From Pseudomonadota bacterium (GTDB lineage Bacteria; Pseudomonadota; Alphaproteobacteria; Acetobacterales; Acetobacteraceae): 64,000 nt of DNA. A program made the position numbers and the translations under genes. The stretch covers positions 1 through 64,000 of the forward strand of contig JAJZCG010000002.1 in the NCBI GenBank assembly GCA_021846225.1. The letters run 5' to 3'. Positions 31,227-41,053 of this stretch are shown one piece after another. A model generated the notes under the pieces. The model worked only from the letters and a program-made list of their open reading frames with translations. It searched no databases and had not been told where the DNA came from. Each line of letters begins with the position of its first letter. The first letter of the stretch is position 1.

Positions 31227-32183
31227 ATGACACCTCCGCAAAATTCCGGCGCAACCCCCCTCGTGCTGGCCTCTGGGCCTGGCACCGGCTGGCTCGCCAT
31301 CGCCGGCATGCTGACCGACCTGGCCTTCGAGACCGACGCGCTCGGCCGCTTCACCGCCTTTGCCCCCGGCAAGGCTCTGGGCCAGCCCGCGGCGCAACTG
31401 CTGGGCACGGAAATGGCCAGCCTGCTCACCGGCCCGCCCGGCGAGGAAAGCCTCAGCGCCGCGCAATTCCGCTCCATCATCGCCACCATCTGCATGGAAT
31501 GCGTCGCATGGCATGGCCGGGTGCAACTCACCCGGCCGGATGGTTGCACCAGCAACTGCCGCCTCTCACTCGCGCCGCGCATCGCAGGCGGCAGCGTTAG
31601 CGGCACCTATGGCCTCCTGTTTGATCTGGAGGCGCCCGAGCTGAGCTTGCCCGATAGCCACGCGGGCCGCACCGGCGACCCGGCGCTGCGCCTCAGCACC
31701 ATGCTGGACGCTGAAACCGGCCTCTGGTCGCACCGCACCTTCGCTGAGGAAATGTCGCGCCGGTTTGACCGTCTCGATGTCGAGGGGCAGCCCGGCACAT
31801 TGCTCTATCTCGGTTTCTTGGGCGCCCCGGCGCCGCTGCACGGCGCCATCGCCATGCGCATGGCCGAGGAACTGCGCGACATCATCCGTCCCACGGATCT
31901 TCTCGGCCGGATTGATGCCACCACCATCGCCCTGTGGTGCGACAACATGGACCACCTGACCGGCGGCGAGCGCGCGGCCAAATTCTGCACGCAATTGCCG
32001 CCGCTGCTGCCCGGCAACACGCCGGTCACCGTCGGCGTCGCGCCGCGCTGGGCGGGCAGCGGCGAGGATACCGCCACGGTCACCGCGCACGCCATCGCGG
32101 CGCTGCGGCTGGCGGATATCGTCGCGCAGCGCGCCACCGGCGCTCCCGCCAGCGGCGCCTGGAAGGTCTGGCAGCGTGATTGA
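31227..32183 (+). CDS. PAS-like domain + degenerate GGDEF-like domain protein
   Basis: N-term FETDALGRFTAFAPGKALGQPAAQLLG (PAS-like); C-term LDAETGLWSHRTFAEEMSRRFDRLDVEG...MAEELRDIIRPTDLLGRIDATTIALWCDNMD has GGDEF-fold spacing, but the catalytic GG[DE]EF is replaced by GRIDAT. Confidence 0.6.
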   Translation: MTPPQNSGATPLVLASGPGTGWLAIAGMLTDLAFETDALGRFTAFAPGKALGQPAAQLLGTEMASLLTGPPGEESLSAAQFRSIIATICMECVAWHGRVQLTRPDGCTSNCRLSLAPRIAGGSVSGTYGLLFDLEAPELSLPDSHAGRTGDPALRLSTMLDAETGLWSHRTFAEEMSRRFDRLDVEGQPGTLLYLGFLGAPAPLHGAIAMRMAEELRDIIRPTDLLGRIDATTIALWCDNMDHLTGGERAAKFCTQLPPLLPGNTPVTVGVAPRWAGSGEDTATVTAHAIAALRLADIVAQRATGAPASGAWKVWQRD

Positions 32184-32222
32184 AGCCTTGTTTCCGCGCC
32201 CCGTATCGCCTAATTCCAGGCC

Positions 32223-32825
32223 ATGACCGAGCATCAAGAACCAACCCCCGCCAGTGAGCCCGTAACCCAAGCAGCCGAGGCTTCCGCCGCGCAAGCGCCC
32301 GCCGCCCAGGACCCTGCAACCCGCATCGCCGAGCTTGAAGCCGCGTTGCAGGAAATGAAGGACAAATGGCTGCGCTCCGAGGCTGAGATGGCCAATCTGC
32401 GCGCCCGCACCAAGCGCGAGGTCGAGGATGCCCGCCTCTACGCGGTGCAGAAATTCGCCAAGGACGTTGTGGAAGCCGCCGAAAACCTGAAACGCGGCAT
32501 TGACAGCCTGCCCAAGCGCCAGGAAGGCGAGGCCGAAATCGTCACCAAAATGCGGGAAGGGTTCGAGGGCATCGAGCGCTCCTTCCTCGCCCTGCTGGAG
32601 CGCAACGGCATCACCCGGCACGACCCCACCGGCTCCACCTTCGATGCCAACATGCATCAGGCGATGGCCGAGCAGGAAACCACCGAGCACCCGCCAGGCA
32701 CCATTTTGCAGGCATGGACCCAGACCTGGCAGCTCCATGGCCGGCTCCTGCGCCCCGGCATGGTCGTGGTCGGCAAGCTCCCCGCACCATCCGGCCCCGC
32801 CGTGAAGATCGACGAAACAGCCTGA
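32223..32825 (+). CDS. grpE: Nucleotide exchange factor GrpE
   Basis: ALQEMKDKWLRSEAEMANLRARTKREVEDARLYAVQKFAKDVVEAAENLKRGID...TFDANMHQAMAEQETTEHPPGTILQAWTQTWQLHGRLLRPGMVVVGK. Confidence 0.96.
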   Translation: MTEHQEPTPASEPVTQAAEASAAQAPAAQDPATRIAELEAALQEMKDKWLRSEAEMANLRARTKREVEDARLYAVQKFAKDVVEAAENLKRGIDSLPKRQEGEAEIVTKMREGFEGIERSFLALLERNGITRHDPTGSTFDANMHQAMAEQETTEHPPGTILQAWTQTWQLHGRLLRPGMVVVGKLPAPSGPAVKIDETA

Positions 32826-32894
32826 ACCGGGTTTTGCGTGCGACAACTCCGGATTGACCTGCATTGCGGGCCAATCTGGAGTCTGCATCCGGCT

Positions 32895-35603
32895 CTAATC
32901 TCCGCCCTGGCCGCCTAATCCAAAAATCCCGCGCAAAAATCCTGGCGTCAGCGCCGAGAGCGGGTTCAGCTCCACCTGCGGCGCATTCATCGTCCCGGCG
33001 ATCTTCACCCGCGCCGCGATCAATCCGCCGCCTTTCTCCGCCGTGAACAACCCGCCCACCACCGGAATTTTCCCGAGCAGCGCATTGATCTCATAAGCAG
33101 GGATGACCGTGGTATCGACATCCAGGCTTCCGTCATCGAGGCCGATCTTCCCTGACGCCGTGAACCCCAGCGAGGCCGAAAAGGCTCTTGCGCCCTGCAA
33201 GGTCAGCGTCTGCCCGGCGATGCTGAAAGGCACCACCGCCCTGGCGAAGGAAAGCCCCGGCCCGGAAGCCGCCGCCGGCGCGCCGTAAACTGTCAGCGCC
33301 TGCATAATCTTGGTGAACGCCGGCGCCTTCAATAGGCGGAAATCCGTCATCACGGCCTTGCCCGCCAGCGGCGTGCCGCCGCCATAATCGGCATCCAGCG
33401 TCAGCGCGCCGCCCTGCAAGCCCTTATACACATCCATCGCGCGCAGCAGCAGCCCGGCGTCGGGCGCGCCCACCGTGGCATGCCAGCGCCGCGCGCTCAT
33501 AGGCGCAATGTTGAAAACCGCCCCGCCCGCGCTGCCCTGGCCTTGCTGCAATGTGCCGCCCTGCCCGCTGCCGCTGAAGCTGAAGCCATCGAGCACCGGC
33601 GCCGGGGTAGGCGCCAGGGCCAGATGCTCGAAATTCATCTGCGCGCGCCATAACGGGCCGCTGGCGGCTGCGTTTGCACTCAATGCATTGGTGGCGCTGG
33701 TGGCGCTGCCTTGCTGCGCCGCCTTGCCGCCTTGCATGCGCAAATCCAGCATCGGGCCGGAGAAACTGGCACCCCAGGCGGCATCGGCGGCGGTGGGCGG
33801 GCGCAACACGCCGGTTGCCACTGTCCGGCCGATGTTCGCCGTGGAAAAATCCATCTGCCCGTTTTGCTCCTGGCCTTGGATGTTCAGCCCCGGCGCGGTG
33901 GCGTCGATGCTGCTCAGGCCTGCGAACTGGCCATTACGCAGAGTGCCGCTCAGCTCCAGCCGCCCCGCCGCCCCGGCGGGCTTGCTCCAGCCCAGATGCG
34001 GCACGCGCAACGCCGCAGGGGTCATATCCGCCTGCAGGTGCATAGCCTGCGCCCCGGTGGCCGCGCCGGTGATGCGCAGGCTGTAAGGCACCGCGCCTCC
34101 GGCCACGCCCGCGCTGGCGTCCAGCCCCAGGCGGCGCAGCAGCACAGGCCCGGCCAGGCCGCTCAGGGTCATGTCCTCGCTGCCGCCCTTACCGCCAAAC
34201 CCAACCTGCACATCGAGCTTTGCCGGCTGCCCGGCAAATTGCAGCGCCGCCTTCGCGCTCAGCCCCTGCGCCGTGGCCACCAGCCGCCCGCTGCCCTGAG
34301 AAAACGCCAGCCCCGGCACGCCGGAGCCAAACGCCGTCTGGCTCAGATCGGCGGTAACCAGCAACCCGGTATCCTCCAGCCGCAGGTCTTTAATGAAGGG
34401 TATCCGCGCCGTAACCTGCACGTCCGCATTCCCCGTCGCCAGCACCAACGGCGGCGGCGCCTGCCGCAGCAGGTTGAGCGGCGGCGCGTTGAGCACGGCA
34501 ATGGCGTCCGCCACACTCCCCGTAAGGCTCACACTCACCTGCCCCGTCGTCGGCGCGGGCACGCTCATATTTGAGAGCGCCATCTGCCCATGGGTGACCA
34601 CCATCCCCCCCAGCCGCGCTGAATCAGCGGTAACCTCCGCGTTGTTCAAATCCTGGAACACCATGCGCCCGTTCAGGGCGGTGAGTGGCGTCACCCCGTC
34701 GAGCCAGCGCAGCGTCAAATCCTGGGCTTGGAAACTGCCGGTCACGCCGGTCAGCCGCAGCCGCCCCAGATCGGGCGGCGCCGCCAGGGTGAACACGAAA
34801 CTGGCATTGCGCGCGGCGCCGGCGGTGATGTTGCGGATCACCCATTTGCGCGTCAGCGGAATCAACGCCGGCGGCCAGTAGGTTGCGATATCGCCTGCCT
34901 GCACCGCATCGGTGCTGGCGGAGAGGTTGATATTCCACAGGCTGCCCAGCTTTGCCGCGCCGCTGAAGCTGATGTGCGGTTTGCTGGCGCCGCTGCGGCT
35001 CAGGTCCAGATAGCCGCCGGAGAGTTCAGCCGCCCCCGGCGTGATTTTCAGGTTAAAGCCGCCCGAATCAATGGGCAGGCTGTTCACACCGGCGCCCAGA
35101 TGCCCCGGCCCCAGCGTCACGCCAACCTGCGCGCGGGCAATGTTCAGCATCGCGCCGGGCCAGATCGCCGCCTGCAGCGAGACCGGCACGCTCGACCCCG
35201 TGAACCGCGCCTGCGCCGCTTCCACCAGCAGCGGCGCCTTCGCCTGCGTCAGCGCCGAGGGGATCAGCTCCAGCCGCGCGGCCGGGATGCTCACCAGCAA
35301 ATCCCCCAGCCCGTTGCGCACGGCGATATTGCCCAGCCGCAGATAAAACGGCACCCCGCCGCCCTGCCGGTAGCCCGCCCACGTCAGTTCCGCCTGGGCC
35401 ATCTCCACGCTGATGCCATGGCCCGAGACCGCCGTGGCCAGGCGGGAGGCCAGTTCCGGCAGCAGAATCGGCCCTTGCGAGAGCCGGAACCCGGCCAGCA
35501 GCACACTCACCAGCACCAGCGTCGCCGCAAGCATGGCGATACGGCCGAGCTGATGCACCGCCTTCCCCACAATCCGCCCTGCTTGACCTGCGCGCCGTTT
35601 CAT
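32895..35603 (-). CDS. AsmA/DUF3971-like (YhdP-type) inner-membrane-anchored protein
   Basis: N-terminal TM; TKALLVEAAQARF/ALIPLTRKWVIRNITAGAARNASFVFTL region; C-term TSLGFTASGKIGLDDGSLDVDTTVIPAYEINALLGKIPVVGGLFTAEKGGGLIAARVKIAGTMNAPQVELNPLSALTPGFLRGIFG typical of AsmA_2/DUF3971. Confidence 0.85.
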   Translation of the reverse strand: MKRRAGQAGRIVGKAVHQLGRIAMLAATLVLVSVLLAGFRLSQGPILLPELASRLATAVSGHGISVEMAQAELTWAGYRQGGGVPFYLRLGNIAVRNGLGDLLVSIPAARLELIPSALTQAKAPLLVEAAQARFTGSSVPVSLQAAIWPGAMLNIARAQVGVTLGPGHLGAGVNSLPIDSGGFNLKITPGAAELSGGYLDLSRSGASKPHISFSGAAKLGSLWNINLSASTDAVQAGDIATYWPPALIPLTRKWVIRNITAGAARNASFVFTLAAPPDLGRLRLTGVTGSFQAQDLTLRWLDGVTPLTALNGRMVFQDLNNAEVTADSARLGGMVVTHGQMALSNMSVPAPTTGQVSVSLTGSVADAIAVLNAPPLNLLRQAPPPLVLATGNADVQVTARIPFIKDLRLEDTGLLVTADLSQTAFGSGVPGLAFSQGSGRLVATAQGLSAKAALQFAGQPAKLDVQVGFGGKGGSEDMTLSGLAGPVLLRRLGLDASAGVAGGAVPYSLRITGAATGAQAMHLQADMTPAALRVPHLGWSKPAGAAGRLELSGTLRNGQFAGLSSIDATAPGLNIQGQEQNGQMDFSTANIGRTVATGVLRPPTAADAAWGASFSGPMLDLRMQGGKAAQQGSATSATNALSANAAASGPLWRAQMNFEHLALAPTPAPVLDGFSFSGSGQGGTLQQGQGSAGGAVFNIAPMSARRWHATVGAPDAGLLLRAMDVYKGLQGGALTLDADYGGGTPLAGKAVMTDFRLLKAPAFTKIMQALTVYGAPAAASGPGLSFARAVVPFSIAGQTLTLQGARAFSASLGFTASGKIGLDDGSLDVDTTVIPAYEINALLGKIPVVGGLFTAEKGGGLIAARVKIAGTMNAPQVELNPLSALTPGFLRGIFGLGGQGGD

Positions 35604-35620
35604 CTTGTGCTGCTTGCCAG

Positions 35621-38476
35621 ATGCACGCCCTACCCCACAACCCGCAATTTCCCAGCCCCGCTGATCCCGCCGCCGCCGCCCGGCTGCACGAGGATTTCGC
35701 TGCCCTCGGCCCTGCCCAGCGCCGCTTCGCGCTGAGCCCCGCCGGGCGCGAGGTGCTCAACTGCCTGGGCGGCAACGCCCCCTATCTGGCGGATATGGCC
35801 TGCCGCGAGTCGGACTGCCTGATCCGCACGCTCAAATCCGGGCCGGATGCCGCCCTGGCCCGCGCGCTGGAAAACCTGCGCGCCCTGCCGCTCGCCGCCA
35901 GCCGCCGCCAGCTCGCGGCCCAGCTGCGCGAGGCCAAGCGCCAAGCCGCCCTCGCCATCGCCATCGCTGACATCGGCGGCCTCTGGCACCTCCCCAAAAT
36001 CACCGCCGCACTCTCCGAATTCGCCGAAGCCGCCTGCCGCGCCGCCATCCGCCACCTGTTGCTGGCCCTGCACGAGGCCGGGCAGATCGCCTTGCCGCAC
36101 CCGCAAGACCCCGAGCGCGACTCCGGCTTCACCATGCTGGCGCTCGGCAAGCTCGGCGCGCGCGAGCTCAATTACTCCTCTGACATTGACCTGGTGCTCT
36201 TCTTCGACCCGCAATCGCCGGTCTACGATGAAGACGCCCCCCCCATCATGGCCCGCCTCGCGCGCGACTTCACCAGCCTGCTCGCCACCCGCGACGCCGA
36301 TGGCTACGTCTTCCGGGTCGATCTGCGTCTGCGCCCGGACCCCTCGGCCACCCCGCCGGTCATGGCCCTGCCCGCGGCACTTGCCTATTACGAGAGCCAG
36401 GGCCGCACATGGGAGCGCGCCGCCTTCTCCAAGGCTCGCCCCATCGCGGGCGACATCGCAATGGGCGAGGCATTCCTCGCCGCCATCCGCCCCTTCATCT
36501 GGCGCAAGAATCTGGACTTCGCGGCCATCGCCGACATCCACGACATGAAGCGCCAGATCGACGCCGGGCATAACAGGCCCGGCATCCTGGGGCGCGATGT
36601 CAAACGCGGCCAGGGCGGCATCCGCGAAATCGAGTTCATCGTGCAGACCCTCAGCCTGGTCTGGGGCGGGCAGGACAAGCAACTGCGCATCCTGGCCACG
36701 CTCGATGCCCTCCCCGCCCTGGCGAAGGCCGGCCACCTGCCCGCCGCCGTGGCGCGCACCCTGGCCGCTGACTACCGCGTGCTGCGCCGTGTGGAACACC
36801 GGCTGCAAATGGTCGCAGACCGCCAGACCCACACCCTGCCCGCAACCGAAGACGCGCTGAGCGCCTTCATCACCTTCCTCGGCGCACCTGACTTCCGCAC
36901 CAGCTTTCCCCGCCTGCTGGCCCGCGTACACCGCCACTTCCTGGCCTTTTTCGATGCCGGCGAGGACGCCTCGCCCCACAGCCGCCTAGACCCGGGAGCC
37001 GAAGGCCCGCCGCCCGCCAGCTTCACCGCGCGGATACACGGCCTTGGTTTCAACGACGATCAACACATCGCCGAGCGCCTGCGCGCCTGGGCTGGCGGCC
37101 AGGTCCCGGCCCTGCGCTCGGAGCGTGCGCGCGAACTGCTGGACAATATCCTGCCCCCGCTGCTCGCCGTGCTGGGCGAACAGCCCGAGCCGGACAAGGT
37201 CTTCGCGCATTTTGACACTTTACTCTCCCGCCAGCGCGCCGGTGTGCAACTTCTCTCGCTCTTCCAGCGTAACCCGGCGGTGCTGCGGCGCATGGCCGCG
37301 GTGCTGGGCGCCGCCCCGGCCCTGGCCGAGCATCTGGCCGAGGACCCGCACGCCCTGGAGGCGCTGCTCTCCCCCACCGCCCGCTTCGCCGCCCCCAAAC
37401 CGGTGCTGCGCCACCTGCTGCGCGACGCGGACGATCTGGAGGACGCGGTGGCCCTTACCCGCCACTTCGTCCGGCGCGAGGAGTTTCACCTCTCGGTGGC
37501 CACGCTGGAGGGCCGTCTGGACGCCGACTCCTCCGGCCGCCTGCGTAGCAACCTCGCCGCCGCCGCCCTTGGCGCCCTGCTGCCGCGCGTGCTGGCTCAG
37601 CATCAGGCCCGCTATGGCAAGGTGCCGCGCGGCGCCTTCGCCGTGGCCGCCATGGGCAAGGCCGGCAGCGGCGAGATGCTCGCAGGCTCCGACCTCGACC
37701 TGATGCTGATCTACGATCACGCCCCGATGGAAACCGCCCCCACCCCCTATTTCGTGCGCCTGGCCAACGCGCTCACCACCGCGCTCACCGCCCGCGGGCC
37801 GGAGGGGCCGCTCTACCATGTGGACATGCGCCTGCGCCCTTCGGGCAACCACGGCCCGGTTGCCGTCTCGCTCACCTCCTTCCGCCGCTATCAGGCGAAC
37901 GACGCCTGGACCTGGGAGCGCCTGGCCCTCACCCGCGCGCGCGTGCTCGCCGCCACGCCGGGCTTTGCCGCCAAGGTCACGGCCGAGATCGTCACCGCCC
38001 TCTCGCGCCCCGATTCCCCGGCCAAAATCCGCGCCGATACCCTCGCCATGCGCGATCGCATCGCCGCCGAGCTACCGCCTCGCGGCCCGTTTGACATCAA
38101 AACAATCCCCGGCGGCATGCTGGAGCTGAACTTCATCGCCGCCGCGCTGCAACTCATCCACGGCCCGCACGCGCCCGCTTTGTTCCAGCCCAACACCGCC
38201 GCGGCCCTGCGCGCCCTGGCCGCGGCCGGGCACCTGCCGCAGGCGCACGCGCAAGAGCTCCTCGCCGCTGACCATCTCTGGCGCAGCGTGCAGGGCATCA
38301 ACCGCATCACCGGCCTGCCGGATCGCGCCCACACCGTCCCCCCCGCGATGCAAATTCCGCTGCTGCGGGCCACCCGCGCGCCCAGTTGGGAGGCCATGCT
38401 GGAGACCATGGCGCAGGCCGCTCAAAATGTGACAAATTGTTTCGAAATCTACATAAACCAGGGAGTTTTCACATGA
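35621..38476 (+). CDS. glnE: Glutamine-synthetase adenylyltransferase/deadenylase
   Basis: FTMLALGKLGARELNYSSDIDLVLFFD and AVAAMGKAGSGEMLAGSDLDLMLIYD (two nucleotidyltransferase modules), VDLRLRPDPS, GGIREIEFIVQ. Confidence 0.97.
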   Translation: MHALPHNPQFPSPADPAAAARLHEDFAALGPAQRRFALSPAGREVLNCLGGNAPYLADMACRESDCLIRTLKSGPDAALARALENLRALPLAASRRQLAAQLREAKRQAALAIAIADIGGLWHLPKITAALSEFAEAACRAAIRHLLLALHEAGQIALPHPQDPERDSGFTMLALGKLGARELNYSSDIDLVLFFDPQSPVYDEDAPPIMARLARDFTSLLATRDADGYVFRVDLRLRPDPSATPPVMALPAALAYYESQGRTWERAAFSKARPIAGDIAMGEAFLAAIRPFIWRKNLDFAAIADIHDMKRQIDAGHNRPGILGRDVKRGQGGIREIEFIVQTLSLVWGGQDKQLRILATLDALPALAKAGHLPAAVARTLAADYRVLRRVEHRLQMVADRQTHTLPATEDALSAFITFLGAPDFRTSFPRLLARVHRHFLAFFDAGEDASPHSRLDPGAEGPPPASFTARIHGLGFNDDQHIAERLRAWAGGQVPALRSERARELLDNILPPLLAVLGEQPEPDKVFAHFDTLLSRQRAGVQLLSLFQRNPAVLRRMAAVLGAAPALAEHLAEDPHALEALLSPTARFAAPKPVLRHLLRDADDLEDAVALTRHFVRREEFHLSVATLEGRLDADSSGRLRSNLAAAALGALLPRVLAQHQARYGKVPRGAFAVAAMGKAGSGEMLAGSDLDLMLIYDHAPMETAPTPYFVRLANALTTALTARGPEGPLYHVDMRLRPSGNHGPVAVSLTSFRRYQANDAWTWERLALTRARVLAATPGFAAKVTAEIVTALSRPDSPAKIRADTLAMRDRIAAELPPRGPFDIKTIPGGMLELNFIAAALQLIHGPHAPALFQPNTAAALRALAAAGHLPQAHAQELLAADHLWRSVQGINRITGLPDRAHTVPPAMQIPLLRATRAPSWEAMLETMAQAAQNVTNCFEIYINQGVFT

Positions 38477-38940
38477 GCCTCAACATCGGCGATGCCGCGC
38501 CCGACTTCACCCTCCCCGCCTCGGGCGGGCGCAGCGTCAGCCTGGCCGGCCTCAAGGGCAAGCCCTTCGTGCTGTATTTCTACCCGCGCGCGGATACCCC
38601 AGGCTGCACCAAGGAGGCTTGCGCCTTCCAGGAAGCACTGCCCCAGCTTGGCAAAACCGGCGTGACCATCATCGGCGTCTCCAAGGACAGCATGAAGGCG
38701 CTTGAAAAATTCGCTGAAAAATACAGCCTCACTTTCCCGCTGGCTGCCGACCCCGAAGCCGCCGTCATCGCCGCCTATGGCGCATGGCAGGAGAAATCCA
38801 TGTATGGCAAAAAATACATGGGGATCGAGCGTTCGACCGTTCTGGTCGATGCCAACGGCAAAATCGCGCACATCTGGCCGAAGGTGAAAGTGCCAGGACA
38901 TGCCGATGAAGTTTTGAAGGCGGTGCAGGCGCTCACGTAA
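38473..38940 (+). CDS. bcp: Peroxiredoxin, BCP/PrxQ family
   Basis: MSLNIGDAAPDFTLPASGGRSVSLAGLKGKPFVLYFYPRADTPGCTKEACAFQE; ATGA overlap with glnE. Confidence 0.95.
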   Translation: MSLNIGDAAPDFTLPASGGRSVSLAGLKGKPFVLYFYPRADTPGCTKEACAFQEALPQLGKTGVTIIGVSKDSMKALEKFAEKYSLTFPLAADPEAAVIAAYGAWQEKSMYGKKYMGIERSTVLVDANGKIAHIWPKVKVPGHADEVLKAVQALT

Positions 38941-39845
38941 TGCGCTGGTATTTCGCCATCGATGAAGCGGGCGGCCTGGGTGAAACCGGCGCCCTCGCGC
39001 GCCTGATGGTCTTGAGCGCACGCGCCATCGGCGGGCTGGAGCCTATTCTGCTTTATCATGGTTCTCCCACAATTTTTACGGAATGGATGCAGCGCCACGG
39101 CGTGCGCATCGTCCCCGTCAGGCCGCGCTTTCTGGACATGTTCACCCAGGCGCAGGCCGCCGGTACCTTTCTGCCCTATTCCATAGGCCATTGGCTGCGC
39201 CTGGAAATTCCCGATATCGAGCGCGAGCACGACTTTGTTCTCTACACCGATTGCGACATCATCTTCCTGCGCCGGTTTGATCTCTCGATGCTACGCCCCA
39301 AGGTTTTCGCCGCGGCGCCGGAAATGCTGCCCGAAAACTGGAATTATTTCAACTCCGGCGTCATGCTGTTGAATATTCCCGCCATGCGCGCAACCTATCC
39401 GGCGTTGGAAGAGCAGATAAAACACCGCATCTTCGCGGGTGATATGCTCCGCTATGACGATCAGCTCGCCCTGAACGAAGCCTATCACGGATTATGGGAT
39501 CATCTTGATCCGCTCTTCAATTACAAGCCCTATTGGCCGTTCACCAGCCGCGCGGCAATTCTGCATTTGCATGGCCCCAAGCCAGGAAATCTGGAGGCGA
39601 TGACCAGCGGGCAGTGGCATGGCCAAGACCCTACTTCGGTGTTTTTCGGTAAAATGTTGAACGCCAACTCGCGGCATTATCTTGATTGGTGCAGCTGGCT
39701 CGGCGATTTTTTACAAAACGTCGATTTTTCCGAGGCCATTCGCTTCGCCCGGCTGGCCTCCGCCCTCACCCGCTACCGGCGCGAGGCGCCCGCGAACACG
39801 GACAGCGGTTTCATGAACCTCAAAATGTTCGCGGAGGCTCCCTGA
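38940..39845 (+). CDS. Glycosyltransferase family 8-like protein
   Basis: HDFVLYTDCDIIFLRRFD (DxD), NYFNSGVMLLNIPAMRATYP, DDQLALNEAYHGLWDHLDPLFNYKP, ILHLHGPKP. Confidence 0.75.
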   Translation: MRWYFAIDEAGGLGETGALARLMVLSARAIGGLEPILLYHGSPTIFTEWMQRHGVRIVPVRPRFLDMFTQAQAAGTFLPYSIGHWLRLEIPDIEREHDFVLYTDCDIIFLRRFDLSMLRPKVFAAAPEMLPENWNYFNSGVMLLNIPAMRATYPALEEQIKHRIFAGDMLRYDDQLALNEAYHGLWDHLDPLFNYKPYWPFTSRAAILHLHGPKPGNLEAMTSGQWHGQDPTSVFFGKMLNANSRHYLDWCSWLGDFLQNVDFSEAIRFARLASALTRYRREAPANTDSGFMNLKMFAEAP

Positions 39846-39955
39846 ATGCGCCACCGGCTCAGGCGTTAACATTAACAACATACTCCCCGTATTTTTATCT
39901 TTTCTTAATCATTGCGTACCTAACATCGGCCTATCCAACGGAAAGGTTTAGTGCC

Positions 39956-41053
39956 GTGAATGAAATTTTAGCCTTACGCCGTCCCGGAGCCGCTAATGCG
40001 CCATTCAGCGCCCCCGTTCTGGACGATGATGAATCCATGCGCTTGCAAGCGCTGTCTGCCTATGAAATCCTGGATAGCGAGCGGGAGAAATCCTATGACG
40101 ATATCGCGCGCCTCGCGGCCTTCATCTGCGGTACGCCGGTAGCACTCATCTCTTTTTTTGACCGTGACCGCCAATGGATCAAGGCGCGCTTCAGCAGCAG
40201 CAGCTTCGCGCAAACAAGCTCGAACCTGCCGCGCAGCCAGGCCTTCTGCGATCTAACCATCGCCCAGCCGGAGCCGGTCATCACCGCGGCGGACATACTG
40301 CAAGACCCGCGTTTTGCCGGCGCCGCCAACCTCATCGCTCCGGCGAAACTGCGGTTTTACGCCGCCGTGCCGCTGGTTGCGCCCACTGGCGCGGTGCTTG
40401 GCTCCCTGAGCGTGCTGGACCGGCGCAGCCGCACCCTCTCGCCGGAACAAACAAGCGCGTTGCAAACCCTGGCACGCCAGGTCATGGAACTGCTGGACAT
40501 GCGCCGTACCGTCATCGGCCTCTCCGCAGCCAATGCCCAGCTCGGCCAGCAGAGCATCACTGATGCCCTCACCGGAATCCCCAACCGCCGCGCCTACGAC
40601 CAGAAACTGAATGAGGAGGTCTCCCGCGCGCGCCGCACCGGCTCGCCACTCTCCCTGCTGATGGTCGATATCGATATGTTCAAGCAATATAACGATACTT
40701 TCGGCCATATGGCAGGCGATTCCGCTTTGCAGTCAGTCTCGCGGGTGCTGCTGACGAGCCTGCGCCCGTATGATTTCCTGGCCCGTTACGGCGGTGAGGA
40801 ATTCGCCATCATCCTGCCCGCAACGGATTTATCGGATGCCATTCTGGTCGCCGAACGTGTGCGCGCGCTGGTCTCGAATTCCGAGTTCCCGCACCGCAAA
40901 TTCACCGTCAGCATCGGCGTGGCGCGGCTGGACCTTGAAGCTGGATTGAAAGCCATGGTGCAAACCGCTGACAACGGCCTCTACCGCGCCAAGGCCAGCG
41001 GGCGCAACAAGGTTGTGGTCGGCAATCTTGAAAAAATTATGGCGGCGGAATGA
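39956..41053 (+). CDS. GAF-GGDEF diguanylate cyclase
   Basis: RLQALSAYEILDSEREKSYDDIARLAAFICGTPVALISFFDRDRQWIKA (GAF) ... DALTGIPNRRAYDQKL...MVDIDMFKQYNDTFGHMAGD...ARYGGEEFAIILP; GTG start inferred. Confidence 0.93.
   Translation: MNEILALRRPGAANAPFSAPVLDDDESMRLQALSAYEILDSEREKSYDDIARLAAFICGTPVALISFFDRDRQWIKARFSSSSFAQTSSNLPRSQAFCDLTIAQPEPVITAADILQDPRFAGAANLIAPAKLRFYAAVPLVAPTGAVLGSLSVLDRRSRTLSPEQTSALQTLARQVMELLDMRRTVIGLSAANAQLGQQSITDALTGIPNRRAYDQKLNEEVSRARRTGSPLSLLMVDIDMFKQYNDTFGHMAGDSALQSVSRVLLTSLRPYDFLARYGGEEFAIILPATDLSDAILVAERVRALVSNSEFPHRKFTVSIGVARLDLEAGLKAMVQTADNGLYRAKASGRNKVVVGNLEKIMAAE

Noticed and set aside
32895-35603. Large transporter or TonB-type protein
   Set aside because: A single N-terminal TM plus beta-rich AsmA/DUF3971-type body and C-terminal domain fit an AsmA-like protein better.
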